In this document: one piece after another, positions 25,555-33,905 of the stretch
How positions within the stretch are numbered: position 1 is the stretch's first letter
Layout of the letters: the number at the start of each line of letters is the position of its first letter
Assembly: GCA_963719645.1 (NCBI GenBank)
Contig: CAVRCT010000003.1
Coordinates: 34,926-98,925, forward strand
Length of the DNA: 64,000 nucleotides
Direction of reading: 5' to 3'
From: CAVRCT01 sp963719645
GTDB lineage: Bacteria > Pseudomonadota > Gammaproteobacteria > DSM-16500
The notes under the pieces: generated by a model
What the model was told of the DNA's origin: nothing
Database searches by the model: none
The model's input: only the letters and a program-made list of their open reading frames with translations
Made by a program: the position numbers and the translations under genes

Positions 25555-27096
25555 ATGAAATTTAATATTGAAAACTTACCAAAATCAGAAGAAGAATTAA
25601 AAAACATCATTCTTCATCTGCAAGAAGCTCTGCATAAAAATCAAAATGAATTTGCAGAATACAAAATAAAATATGCGAATCTTCTTGAAGAGATTCGCTT
25701 ATCAAAGCAACGATATTTTTCGCCATCATCAGAAAAAAATATTTTACAGCCAGACATGTTCGATGAAGCTGGCATTGACTTGCCAGATGAAGTCAAAGAG
25801 CATATTGAAGATGAAGAAATAAAAGTTCAGTCGCATGTTCGTAAAAAACACCCAATACGCAAGCCGTTACCAGCCTATCTTCCACGTGAAGTTATAATGC
25901 ACGATATATCTGAAATGGAAAAAATCTGTGGTTGTGGCACGCCTCTAATGCATATAGGTAATGAAATTAGCGAACAACTCAAATACATCCCTGCGAAAGT
26001 CAGTGTAATCCAGCATGTGAGACCGAAGTATGCATGTAAGCCTTGTCAAGAGAATGTAAAAATTGCACCAATGCCCGTATTGCTTTTACCAAAAAGCATC
26101 GCGACACCCGAATTAGTTGCTCATGTTGTCGTCTCAAAATATTGTGATCATCTTCCGCTTTATCGACAAGAAGAAATGTGGAAGCGCATGGAAATAGATA
26201 TGCCACGCAGCAGTTTATGTGGTTGGGTGTTAAAAACTGCAGAATTTGCTGTACCTCTTGTTAGGTTATTACAAAAAATTATTATTTCTAACGATTATGT
26301 TCAAGTCGATGAAACAAGCGTACAAGTTTTAAATGAAGTTGGACGTGATAATCGCACCAAATCTTATATGTGGGTTTATCGCGGCGGAGGAAGTAATCCT
26401 TGTATTGTTTATGAATATCAAGAAACTCGCGGTGGTTACCACGCGCAACAATTTTTGTTGGGGTTTGAAGGCTATTTACAAAGTGATGCATTCTCCGGTT
26501 ATAACTGGGCGAATGATAAAGAAGAAATTTTACGTGTTGGATGTCACGCTCATGCAAGAAGACCATTTGCTGAGTTAGCAAAAACACAAAAAACATCTGG
26601 TCTTGCGCATGAAGCTATAAAGTTTTATCGAAAGCTTTATGCGGTTGAAAGCGAAGCACGAGATAACCAATTAACGCCAGAAGAGCGATATAAATTACGC
26701 CAAGAAAAATCTGTTCCTGTACTTGCAGCATTTAAAAAATGGCTTGATCATCACACACCTAAAACCTCAGAACAAGGCGCTATTGGTAAAGCTATTCGTT
26801 ACTGTGTCGGTAACTGGACAGAATTGAATAATTATTTAATTAATGGTCGTGTCGAAATAGATAATAACCTAGTTGAAAATGCCATACGCCCATTTGCGAT
26901 TGGTCGCAAAAACTGGTTATTCAATGCAAGTCCGAGTGGAGCAAAAGCAGGTGCTATCTTCTATTCGCTCATTGAAACTTGCAAAGCAAACAATATCGAA
27001 CCTTATCGATATTTATGCGCTATGTTAACTCGAATCCGTGGATGCGTTACCGAAGATGATTACCGCAAGTTGTTGCCGCAGTTTATACAGCTTTAG
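25555..27096 (+). CDS. tnpC: IS66-type transposase TnpC
   Basis: 513 residues. An N-terminal leucine-zipper-like coiled coil (ELKNIILHLQEALHKNQNE) is followed by a zinc-finger-like region (KICGCGTPL, YACKPCQ) and the DDE catalytic domain: VQVDETSVQVL (first Asp), LQSDAFSGYNW (second Asp) and the RVEIDNNLVENAIRP motif (Glu). It cleaves and joins the element ends. No frameshift is seen. Confidence 0.95.
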   Translation: MKFNIENLPKSEEELKNIILHLQEALHKNQNEFAEYKIKYANLLEEIRLSKQRYFSPSSEKNILQPDMFDEAGIDLPDEVKEHIEDEEIKVQSHVRKKHPIRKPLPAYLPREVIMHDISEMEKICGCGTPLMHIGNEISEQLKYIPAKVSVIQHVRPKYACKPCQENVKIAPMPVLLLPKSIATPELVAHVVVSKYCDHLPLYRQEEMWKRMEIDMPRSSLCGWVLKTAEFAVPLVRLLQKIIISNDYVQVDETSVQVLNEVGRDNRTKSYMWVYRGGGSNPCIVYEYQETRGGYHAQQFLLGFEGYLQSDAFSGYNWANDKEEILRVGCHAHARRPFAELAKTQKTSGLAHEAIKFYRKLYAVESEARDNQLTPEERYKLRQEKSVPVLAAFKKWLDHHTPKTSEQGAIGKAIRYCVGNWTELNNYLINGRVEIDNNLVENAIRPFAIGRKNWLFNASPSGAKAGAIFYSLIETCKANNIEPYRYLCAMLTRIRGCVTEDDYRKLLPQFIQL

Positions 27097-27158
27097 CTGA
27101 TTGGTGTGGATTGCGGAACGGTTACTAAGTAAGCGTCATTTGCCGCGTTTTCAAAAAA

Positions 27159-27662
27159 TTATGCGGCCTCTTGTTGCGAGAAACGGTCGTCAAATTGATC
27201 CATTTCTCTCTGGAGCTCCACGTCCCACTCATTGTCCAGGTGTTGATTAAGAATGCGTACAATATCATCGAGTCTGTTGTTAATGTTTCTGATTGCACAA
27301 AAAAGTCCAGCCGACCTTACATCAGAGTCCATCACCAAGGGGAAGCAATGCTTGGTGTCATCTACTAGAGCAGCATGTTTTCCGTCCCCCTTAAACCAAT
27401 AAAGTCGTAGCTGTAATTCGAGTGATTGTTCACTGCTGCCAGGGTAATCCTGATTTAGTTGATAAGCGGCTAGAAAATTTTTAAATGCTTTTTTGCATTC
27501 TTCTATGCAACTCTCTTTCAACAGAGAGCGATAGGACTTTAAAAAACGGAATAAAACTTGTTCTATGAAGTGCCGGTAGGAAATATATTGCTGAGACCTG
27601 GCATGTTGATCTAAAAAAAGCCAATCTACATTCTTTTTATTTAATATATGAAATTCTCTCAT
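27159..27662 (-). CDS. Unknown protein of the element
   Basis: 167 residues, no recognised family. Mostly helical; contains HFIEQVLFRFLKSYRSLLKE near 30-50 and a C-terminal acidic stretch (DNEWDVELQREMDQFDDRF). It ends 25 bases from the right target duplication of the IS66 element, so it lay next to the 24159 gene before the insertion. Confidence 0.6.
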   Translation of the reverse strand: MREFHILNKKNVDWLFLDQHARSQQYISYRHFIEQVLFRFLKSYRSLLKESCIEECKKAFKNFLAAYQLNQDYPGSSEQSLELQLRLYWFKGDGKHAALVDDTKHCFPLVMDSDVRSAGLFCAIRNINNRLDDIVRILNQHLDNEWDVELQREMDQFDDRFSQQEAA

Positions 27663-27764
27663 GGTTCACCTTTAATCAATTGTTTTTTTAAGGAATACTT
27701 AGCTATTTTTGGGAATAGGATGTTATGAAAGGGATTTTGAAGATAACATGAAATTAGCAAAAAA

Positions 27765-27785
27765 TTAGGTTATTTTATAACCTAA
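27765..27785. promoter_or_regulatory. Palindrome TTAGGTTA-N5-TAACCTAA, candidate operator
   Basis: A perfect 8-bp inverted repeat lies between the XRE regulator and the downstream gene at 27159, in an A+T-rich stretch. It could be an operator for the neighbouring XRE protein, or a weak terminator. No second copy was found. Confidence 0.4.
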
Positions 27786-27845
27786 CCATATTAAGATAGC
27801 ACATTTATTGAGCAAAGTCAAGGTTAAAGTAGTGGCCTATCTAGG

Positions 27846-28082
27846 TTAGACAACTAGGTTTCTAATAGCTGGGAATAGATCACCTACTTCAATTTTGAGT
27901 GTCTTTGCGATTCGAATTAAGTTGATTGCCGCAATATTTCGTTCTCCACGTTCAACACTGCCCATGTATGTACGGTCAAGCCCAACTTCATAGGCAAAGT
28001 TTTCCTGAGAAAAACCTTTTGCTTTGCGAAGCTCTCTGATTCTTTTTCCTAACTTGATTAGTGCTGGATGTTTTTTGCGCAT
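27846..28082 (-). CDS. XRE-family helix-turn-helix regulator
   Basis: 78 residues, a single Cro/C1-type HTH domain: LGKRIRELRKAKGFSQENFA, then YEVGLDRTYMGSVERGERN and LIRIAKTLKIEVGDLFP. Such small proteins act as repressors on their own or as restriction-modification controllers; no restriction genes are near. It is divergent from the secreted protein at 28207. Confidence 0.9.
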   Translation of the reverse strand: MRKKHPALIKLGKRIRELRKAKGFSQENFAYEVGLDRTYMGSVERGERNIAAINLIRIAKTLKIEVGDLFPAIRNLVV

Positions 28083-28153
28083 GGCTATAGAATATGCGCT
28101 CTGTACTTATCGAACCACGGACTATAAGTATCATATATGGAGGTAAATCAACG

Positions 28154-28173
28154 TAAGGGTTCTTTTACCCTTA
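28154..28173. promoter_or_regulatory. Inverted repeat TAAGGGT-N6-ACCCTTA upstream of the 28207 gene
   Basis: A 7-bp inverted repeat in the 124-base region between the divergent XRE regulator and the secreted protein gene. Its position suits an operator for the XRE protein. Confidence 0.4.
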
Positions 28174-28206
28174 ATTATGTGTAAATAAAATAGCGAGAGT
28201 TTTAAA

Positions 28207-28620
28207 ATGAACAATTCAATTAATTCAACTGTGAAAAAAATCGTCTCATTGCTTTTCCTAATGCTAACAATTCCTGTTTATGCAGTCTCATTAGTCTACT
28301 GTCCCTCTGCCATATTCTGTCCTAACGATGATGACAAGAAATGTGTTCTCAATGAAAACAATCAATTCTTTAAATCAAGTGGTGGCAGATATAAAAAAAC
28401 AGGCGGTACATACATACTTGACAGTGCATTTGAAAGTAACTCAAGGTATGGCCACTCTACGGGTTGCCACTATGTGCTCGATAATTACTTTACCTTCAAT
28501 TTAATGAACATTGCCGAACTCCGTCCATTTATTGATAACGGAGCACCATGGAATTGGGATGCGACAAATCGCACCTGTATTGCTAATGGGAACCCGGGTC
28601 AGTGTCCTTTTGCAATGTAG
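28207..28620 (+). CDS. Small secreted cysteine-containing protein, unknown
   Basis: 137 residues with an N-terminal signal peptide (IVSLLFLMLTIPVYAVS). The mature part has six Cys residues (YCPSAIFCPNDDDKKC, STGCHYV, RTCIANGNPGQC), which suggests disulphide bonds in the periplasm or outside the cell. GAGAG lies 8 bases before the ATG. It is the only plus-strand gene of the element other than the IS66 genes, so it could be an independently expressed cargo gene. Confidence 0.65.
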   Translation: MNNSINSTVKKIVSLLFLMLTIPVYAVSLVYCPSAIFCPNDDDKKCVLNENNQFFKSSGGRYKKTGGTYILDSAFESNSRYGHSTGCHYVLDNYFTFNLMNIAELRPFIDNGAPWNWDATNRTCIANGNPGQCPFAM

Positions 28621-28623
28621 TTA

Positions 28624-28860
28624 TTAAATTTTCTTCTCAAACTCTTTTATCTTCTTTTCGATTTTTTGCTCAAGATTGTTGAGTCTATTTTTGATTTCTA
28701 ATAATTTTTTAGCCCCATTATTTTCATTGGGTAATTTAATGGGGCTTAAAAAGTTTGTAAAATTTGGCAGTTTGCAAGATGTTTCAGACCATAATGATTC
28801 ACTCGCATCAAGTGCGATTACGTGCATTGTATCGGATAATGACTTAAGTTTATTTGGCAT
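28624..28860 (-). CDS. Small coiled-coil protein, unknown
   Basis: 78 residues. The C-terminal third (LLEIKNRLNNLEQKIEKKIK) is a predicted coiled coil. The start overlaps the stop of the DUF5681 gene, so it is translationally coupled to it. Confidence 0.6.
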   Translation of the reverse strand: MPNKLKSLSDTMHVIALDASESLWSETSCKLPNFTNFLSPIKLPNENNGAKKLLEIKNRLNNLEQKIEKKIKEFEKKI

Positions 28861-29308
28861 GATTAAACTCCGTAGTGTTTAATTGTTTATTCTGAAATTT
28901 ATTGAATTGCTCTTCTAATTCTTTAGCTTTGTTAGCTAAATCATGAAAAGCAATACATTCTGTATATGATTTAAGGATGTCAAACAAAGCTTTTACTTGT
29001 TCCGGTGTATTTTCGCCCCGTTCAAGTGAATGCAGTGCGTTCTCACCAATTTCCTTGAATGAATCAAGTGTAATTGCACCCGATGTTAATTTTAATTGGA
29101 TAGGTTCATCCACGGGTTTTGAAGGCAGTATCCGCTCAAGAAATAGCTTTAGCATTTGTTGATCACCTTCCATAGCCATTGATATAGCCTTTTGAATTAA
29201 ATTTTCTCTATACGGCAAAACAAGATGATTGAAGACCTTCTGTCTATGTCCAGTACCTTTAGGGCGTCCAAGAGGATTATGAACTTCACCCGTTTGAAAT
29301 TTCGGCAT
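28850..29308 (-). CDS. DUF5681-type protein
   Basis: About 152 residues from ATG 29308, which follows GGAGG at 5 bases; the open frame continues upstream to 29371 without a better start. The N-terminus MPKFQTGEVHNPLGRPKGTG is the FxxGxxxNPxGRPKG motif of DUF5681 proteins. These are often found in phages and mobile elements near terminase genes. The function is not established; a packaging or DNA-binding role is inference. Confidence 0.75.
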   Translation of the reverse strand: MPKFQTGEVHNPLGRPKGTGHRQKVFNHLVLPYRENLIQKAISMAMEGDQQMLKLFLERILPSKPVDEPIQLKLTSGAITLDSFKEIGENALHSLERGENTPEQVKALFDILKSYTECIAFHDLANKAKELEEQFNKFQNKQLNTTEFNHAK

Positions 29309-29334
29309 TTCTACCTCCATTAATTTCCATTTAT

Positions 29335-29535
29335 TTATTGGGGCATGAGACTTACTATGCTGTGAAAACATGCAATCGCTTTATCTAAATCAGATAAGTT
29401 ACTTGACCATCTTGCAATCAAATCCTCTTCATACTTTTTCAACCACTCTTGATCTTCTCCTGCTTTAATTCCAGTAGCGCGGATGAGTGCTCTAAGCTGA
29501 TTTATTTTGCCTTGCATCTCAAAATGCATATTCAT
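29335..29535 (-). CDS. Small unknown protein downstream of the helicase
   Basis: 66 residues. Its ATG overlaps the helicase stop (ATGA), so it is translationally coupled. Sequence resembles small accessory proteins (KINQLRALIRATGIKAGEDQEWLKKYEEDLIARW), but no family is recognised. It may assist replication. Confidence 0.6.
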   Translation of the reverse strand: MNMHFEMQGKINQLRALIRATGIKAGEDQEWLKKYEEDLIARWSSNLSDLDKAIACFHSIVSLMPQ

Positions 29536-30860
29536 GCGCCCTTGCCATATTGAAAAGGATTACTTGAATTAGTCAACTTTATATTTTCTAAGCGGGATAT
29601 GTATTCTTGTACAGAAATGTCAGCTTCTTGAAATCGATTAAATTGACCATCAAATTTCAAAACTAAGTCTGCAATTTCGCCATTGCGATGCTTGGCAATA
29701 TTGAGAAGAGCATATCCCCGTGCTGAAGAGTGGGGTTCATCAGGCTGTGAAATGAACATCACAATATCAGCATCTTGCTCAATGTTTCCGCTCTGCCTTA
29801 AATCTGATAATAAAGGTCTCTTCATTTGTCTGTTTTCTATTGCACGATTCATCTGGCATAACAGCAGAATTGGTGTTTGTAGTTTAAGCGCCAATTTTTT
29901 TAAATTCCGTGTTATTTCACCTAAAACTAAATGTGCATGTTCGTGTTTGCCATGAAGCAGCAATCCTAAGTAATCTATAACTACTAGTGATAATCCATGC
30001 TTTTTTCTAATTTGTCTGCAATACGAGGCGATCTCTGAAACATCTTCACAGTTGGCGAGAAATAGACGTTTTCCTTGCATTTTTTTCATTTGTTTTGTGA
30101 TGATGTCGAAATCATCCGCTGTTAGTGTTCCAGTCTTTAATTTGTCGGCAAAAATGTTAGCTTGCGATGATATGATTCTTTCAATGATTGCTATATCAGA
30201 CATTTCGAGTGTGAAAAAAGCGACAGTGCCATCATTTTCATAGACTTCGTGTGTGGCAAAATTGGCAGCTAAGGTTGTTTTACCCATGCCAGGTCTGGCT
30301 GCTAAAACGATTAATTGACCAGGTTGAAAACCGTGGGTTAATTGATCAATATTTTCAAACCCGGAAGGAATCCCAATTAGGCCATTTTTAGTTTGCATTC
30401 GCTGATTCAAAAGCTCCATGAATGAATCTAACAAGTGATCTGAGTTTTTGATTTCTACATTTCTTTTATCCGATGCAGCATTTATTAACGCCAATGATTT
30501 TTCTAATATATCATCCGCTGAAATGTCTCTTAAAATTTCATGACAGGCTGTTTGAAGATTTTTTTTAATGCCACTTTGACGAATTGAATTTGCGTATAGC
30601 TTAACGTTATCTATGGCGCAAGATGTTGATCTGATATTGTAAACATCACCGTAGCTATTTTGTTTGGTTTTGTTTTTTAGATTATCGGCAATAGTAATAA
30701 CGTCCGCATTGATAGATTTGCTGACAAGCTCTTTAATTGTTTGAAAAATATCTGCGTAAAAATCATTGCTGAAATCGGTCGGATCTAAAAATAGCACATC
30801 ATCCAGGCAGGAATTATCTCTGATTAGACATGATAGTAATGCTGCTTCATGATTAAACAT
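29532..30860 (-). CDS. Replicative DNA helicase, DnaB family
   Basis: 442 residues. An N-terminal DnaB-like domain (HEAALLSCLIRDNSCLDDVLF) precedes the RecA-type ATPase with Walker A, AARPGMGKTTL, at 188-198, Walker B, LVVIDYLGLL, and MNRAIENRQMKRPLLSDLRQ. It is the hexameric fork helicase of the element rather than the chromosomal dnaB. It lies 8 bases after the O-like initiator gene, so the arrangement mirrors phage modules in which an initiator is followed by a helicase or helicase loader. Confidence 0.93.
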   Translation of the reverse strand: MFNHEAALLSCLIRDNSCLDDVLFLDPTDFSNDFYADIFQTIKELVSKSINADVITIADNLKNKTKQNSYGDVYNIRSTSCAIDNVKLYANSIRQSGIKKNLQTACHEILRDISADDILEKSLALINAASDKRNVEIKNSDHLLDSFMELLNQRMQTKNGLIGIPSGFENIDQLTHGFQPGQLIVLAARPGMGKTTLAANFATHEVYENDGTVAFFTLEMSDIAIIERIISSQANIFADKLKTGTLTADDFDIITKQMKKMQGKRLFLANCEDVSEIASYCRQIRKKHGLSLVVIDYLGLLLHGKHEHAHLVLGEITRNLKKLALKLQTPILLLCQMNRAIENRQMKRPLLSDLRQSGNIEQDADIVMFISQPDEPHSSARGYALLNIAKHRNGEIADLVLKFDGQFNRFQEADISVQEYISRLENIKLTNSSNPFQYGKGA

Positions 30861-30868
30861 AATGCTCC

Positions 30869-31615
30869 TTAGTTGAATCTTCCTTCAAGGATTTTTAAAA
30901 AATTTTCGGCATTTATGATCCATTCAAGGTCTGCAAGAAATGGGGTATCCCCTTCGTTTCTTGGTTTGGCTCGTCCTGTCAAAAAATTTGAAGCTGCAAT
31001 ATATTTAAAAAATTGTTTCCACCAGTCAGATGATTGCCGGTCTTGATCTTCTTGGAGGCGCAAATTTAATAATTCTTGTCTTTTTTCAGTCCAAGCTTTT
31101 ATTGGTCGGCACATGTGTAAAATTTCATGATACAGGTTGATTATTTGTTGATGTAGTGGTGACCCATTTGGTTTTATTTCTGATAAAAATATTGTCTCCT
31201 TTTCTTTTGTATCTTCTTTTATTTCTTCAGTTTCTTTCTTTGGGTCGCATTTTGATACCCCATGCAGTGTCATTTTGACACTAGGGGGATTGCATTTTGA
31301 TACTGTTGCCTTTTTTAGTGGTGTCATTTTGACACCACTAAAAAATAGCTCAGATAATTTATACTGGTTGGTATCGTTGTTTTTTTTGCCTCCTTGGTGA
31401 CGTTTAATAACGTAGCCTTTGTGTATTAATATTTTTAGATTTCGGATCAATTGGCTTCGTGAGTGATGGGATATCTTTGCCAGGGAGCTGAGGCTGTGCC
31501 AACAATAGCCATTTTTCCCCAGGCACGATGCAATGACAAAAAGTATATTTTGTTGAGATGCTGTTAGGTCATCGTCTTGTATGTCACGTATAGCCCAATA
31601 GACAGTCTCTGACAT
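30869..31615 (-). CDS. O-like replication initiator with winged helix
   Basis: 248 residues. The N-terminal third is a winged-helix domain (SQQNILFVIASCLGKNGYCW, SRSQLIRNLKILIHKGYVIK), like phage replication proteins of the O type. Residues 94-123 are a repeated linker (GVKMTP, VSKCNP, SVKMTL, VSKCDP) whose DNA contains four iteron-like repeats. The C-terminal domain (about 155-248) may contact the helicase. The neighbouring dnaB-type gene supports a role in replication initiation. No match to a named family was confirmed. Confidence 0.7.
   Translation of the reverse strand: MSETVYWAIRDIQDDDLTASQQNILFVIASCLGKNGYCWHSLSSLAKISHHSRSQLIRNLKILIHKGYVIKRHQGGKKNNDTNQYKLSELFFSGVKMTPLKKATVSKCNPPSVKMTLHGVSKCDPKKETEEIKEDTKEKETIFLSEIKPNGSPLHQQIINLYHEILHMCRPIKAWTEKRQELLNLRLQEDQDRQSSDWWKQFFKYIAASNFLTGRAKPRNEGDTPFLADLEWIINAENFLKILEGRFN
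31248..31335. repeat. Four iterons inside the initiator gene (candidate origin)
   Basis: CATTTTGAYAC occurs at 31248-31258, 31271-31281, 31293-31303 and 31325-31335. The start-to-start distances are 23, 22 and 32 bases, close to whole helical turns. Two copies (31271, 31325) are extended palindromes, TGTCATTTTGACA. Just beside them lies a T-rich stretch (31195-31240), as expected of an unwinding region. The layout is like the lambda origin, which lies within gene O. Confidence 0.65.
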
Positions 31616-31617
31616 GG

Positions 31618-31854
31618 TTAGGCTCTTCTATTGGCGGTTTTTTTAATTACACTTAGGTGCTCATCTAATTTGGTACATAGTTCTTCGTTAGATTTTGTGT
31701 TCTTTTCAAGAGATTCACGAAGAGCTACTTGTTGCTTCAGTACCTGAAGATGATGCTTTGCATATTGGTGGCTGAATATGCTTTTAAGCAATTTGTTGAA
31801 TAAGACCATGGCTAAAATCCTTTTTAGCAATTTTTGTTCAATTCCAATTTTCAT
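31618..31854 (-). CDS. Small unknown protein with coiled coil
   Basis: 78 residues; basic, hydrophobic N-terminus (KLLKRILAMVLFNKLLKSIF) and a coiled-coil C-terminus (LKQQVALRESLEKNTKSNEE). Its ATG overlaps the AlpA stop. No family is recognised. Confidence 0.6.
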   Translation of the reverse strand: MKIGIEQKLLKRILAMVLFNKLLKSIFSHQYAKHHLQVLKQQVALRESLEKNTKSNEELCTKLDEHLSVIKKTANRRA

Positions 31855-32045
31855 TGAGCTGGACGGCTGTCTTTGATGCGTTCTTCAATCCAGCGATTAA
31901 TTTCTTCTTCAATAAATGCAATAGATCGTATTCCTAGCTTTATTGGCTTTGGAAATTCATTACGTGCTAGCTTTGCGTAGATAGATGACTTAGGAATACC
32001 GGTTTTTTTTATTGTTTCATCTAAACGTAAAAGTTTTTTAGACAT
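31851..32045 (-). CDS. AlpA-family regulator/excisionase
   Basis: 64 residues. LLRLDETIKKTGIPKSSIYA followed by KLARNEFPKPIKLGIRSIAF and EEEINRWIEERI is the standard AlpA (MerR-like winged HTH) pattern. In P4-like elements AlpA controls integrase and excision. Here it lies just downstream of the integrase gene and is translationally coupled to the next small gene. Confidence 0.92.
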   Translation of the reverse strand: MSKKLLRLDETIKKTGIPKSSIYAKLARNEFPKPIKLGIRSIAFIEEEINRWIEERIKDSRPAQ

Positions 32046-32143
32046 AATTGTTTCTCCTTATATTTAATTAAGCCTATTTTACTTTAGAATTTTTTGAAAA
32101 GATGACGCAAAGGTAGGGGGCTTTGCGTCAATAATTGAATGTC

Positions 32144-32659
32144 TTAAACGGGTTCAGATTTTTTGTTAGAAGAGAGGGCGCTTAAAATATCTTGATCAAT
32201 TTTATTTTTATGTTTGTTGTAGTATCGCCGAATGGCTCCATCCTGCACTTGCTTTATTTTTAATATCTTCCAGTGGTCGAGAGATGCAACTTTTGCAATT
32301 GCATTTTCGACTGTGTAATCCTCGGTATGAACAAATCGCCAGACCCAAAATGCAAATGTTCTTTCTATATCAGCAGGATTTTTTCGTTTTGCGCCTGCTT
32401 TTAGGAGGAAAGCTTTGTCAGCGCTTTCACCCATTCCAATTTTCATTAATACTTGCCCAAGTAGTTTTCTTTTATTTTCAGGCAAAGGCTGGTTTTGGAA
32501 CAGGGATGCACCCGCATTAAAAATTTGGTAACGGATTTCATCGGTGCTCACCTTGCCTGCAATTAAATCATCAAAATTAGGCATTATTATTTTTTCAGCT
32601 ATTTGATAAAGTGCCTGTTTGCGAGCTTTTCTTTCTAAAATATTTTTTTTTTTGGCCAT
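32144..32659 (-). CDS. Unknown protein between integrase and AlpA
   Basis: 171 residues, Lys-rich N-terminus (MAKKKNILERKARKQAL), helical, FAFWVWRFVHTEDYTVENAI centrally. It resembles proteins commonly found beside P4-type integrases but I cannot name the family. It follows the integrase stop by 6 bases. Confidence 0.65.
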   Translation of the reverse strand: MAKKKNILERKARKQALYQIAEKIIMPNFDDLIAGKVSTDEIRYQIFNAGASLFQNQPLPENKRKLLGQVLMKIGMGESADKAFLLKAGAKRKNPADIERTFAFWVWRFVHTEDYTVENAIAKVASLDHWKILKIKQVQDGAIRRYYNKHKNKIDQDILSALSSNKKSEPV

Positions 32660-32665
32660 AATTCC

Positions 32666-33877
32666 TTATGCCACTTTAAAGTTAACAATGTTGACGTCAG
32701 AGCAAAGGCTGGTGAGATAATCAGACCAATGCTGCATCATTTTTCTTCGTTCAGGTAAAAACTCAGCATAGTTATATGCTGCTCGAATATTGTTTCTTTC
32801 GGCGTGCGCAAGTTGTCTCTCAATAGCATCACGATTCCATCCTTGTTCATTTAGTAAAGTGGAAGCCATGCTGCGAAATCCATGGGCTGTCATTTCTTCT
32901 TTTGTATAACCTAATCTTCGTAGGGCGGCTGTGAGCGTATTTTCCGACATATAACGCTTGAGAGAGCGGGCGCCTGGAAAGACATATTGACCATTGCCAG
33001 TAAGCGGTTTCAATTCCTCTAATATGCAAATTGCTTGTGTCGATAGGGGAACGATGTGCATGATGCGTCCCTTCATTTTTTCAGCGGGAATTCTCCATTC
33101 ATTTGATTCAAAATTAAATTCCGACCATTCAGCTCTTCTTAGTTCACCGGGACGCACGAACAACAGCGGAGCCAGCTTAAGTGCGCATTTAGTTAAAAAG
33201 TTTCCTTGGTAGCCATTAATGGCGCGGAGAAGCTCGCTAATTGCTTTGGGGTTTGTTAATGATGCATAGTGAGATTTTTTTACAGGAGGTAGGGCGCCGC
33301 GGAGATCGGCTGAGGGGTCTCTTTCTGCGCGTCCTGTATATATAGCGTATCGAAAGATTTGACCGCATGTTTGTTGTGCTCTATGGGCTGTTTCTGTGGC
33401 GCCTCTGTTTTCAATTCGGCGTAATGTCACTAACAGCTCAGGAGGGGTGATTTCACAGATAGGTTTTTTTCCTAACCAGGGAAAAATATCATTCTCTAAT
33501 AATCTAATAACACGCTCACTATGCTTGAGCGTCCAGTTAGAGGAAAATTTTGCATGCCATTCACGCGCTATGATCTCAAAATTATTGGCGGCGGCTGTGT
33601 GCATGGATTTCTTAGCTGCTTGTCTTAACAAACCAGGGTCGGTTTTATTTGCTAATAACCGTCGTGCCTCGTCTCTCTTGTTTCTTGCATCTGCGAGCGT
33701 TACTTCGCTGTAGACTCCAAGAGCCAATAACTTTTCCTTTCCAGCAAAACGATATTTCAAGCGCCAATACTTTGAGCCATTGGGATTAATAAGCAAAAAC
33801 AAACCTTTTTCATCCGCTAGCTTATATGCTTTTTCACGCGGCTTCGCATTCTTAACTTGGATGTCTTTAAGCGCCAT
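32666..33877 (-). CDS. P4-type tyrosine integrase
   Basis: About 403 residues from ATG 33877 (MALKDIQVKNAKP); the frame extends upstream to 33916. The N-terminal DUF4102 arm-binding domain has the usual DEKGLFLLINPNGSKYWRLK. Catalytic residues of the tyrosine recombinases are visible: Arg in RPGELRRAEW, the AHGFRSMASTLLNEQGW box with HxxR, His in QLAHAERN, and Tyr in YNYAEFLPERR. It catalyses insertion at the 3' end of the adjacent tRNA-Ser and, with AlpA, excision. Confidence 0.95.
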   Translation of the reverse strand: MALKDIQVKNAKPREKAYKLADEKGLFLLINPNGSKYWRLKYRFAGKEKLLALGVYSEVTLADARNKRDEARRLLANKTDPGLLRQAAKKSMHTAAANNFEIIAREWHAKFSSNWTLKHSERVIRLLENDIFPWLGKKPICEITPPELLVTLRRIENRGATETAHRAQQTCGQIFRYAIYTGRAERDPSADLRGALPPVKKSHYASLTNPKAISELLRAINGYQGNFLTKCALKLAPLLFVRPGELRRAEWSEFNFESNEWRIPAEKMKGRIMHIVPLSTQAICILEELKPLTGNGQYVFPGARSLKRYMSENTLTAALRRLGYTKEEMTAHGFRSMASTLLNEQGWNRDAIERQLAHAERNNIRAAYNYAEFLPERRKMMQHWSDYLTSLCSDVNIVNFKVA

Positions 33878-33905
33878 CGATGAGGTGTCCTTTATTAATA
33901 TCTTT

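Larger units (their letters stand above)
24775..27125. mobile_element. IS66-family insertion sequence, 2351 bp, complete
   Basis: The ends are imperfect inverted repeats: GTAAGCGTTTAGCCAA on the left, and GTAACCGTTCCGCAATCC read inward on the right. The element is flanked by a perfect 8-bp target duplication, TAAGTAAG, at 24767-24774 and 27126-27133. It carries the three usual genes, all apparently intact. The exact duplication and intact genes suggest a recent insertion. Confidence 0.95.

Noticed and set aside
27846..28082. Restriction-modification controller
   Set aside because: The XRE protein is similar in size to C proteins, but no methylase or nuclease gene is nearby.
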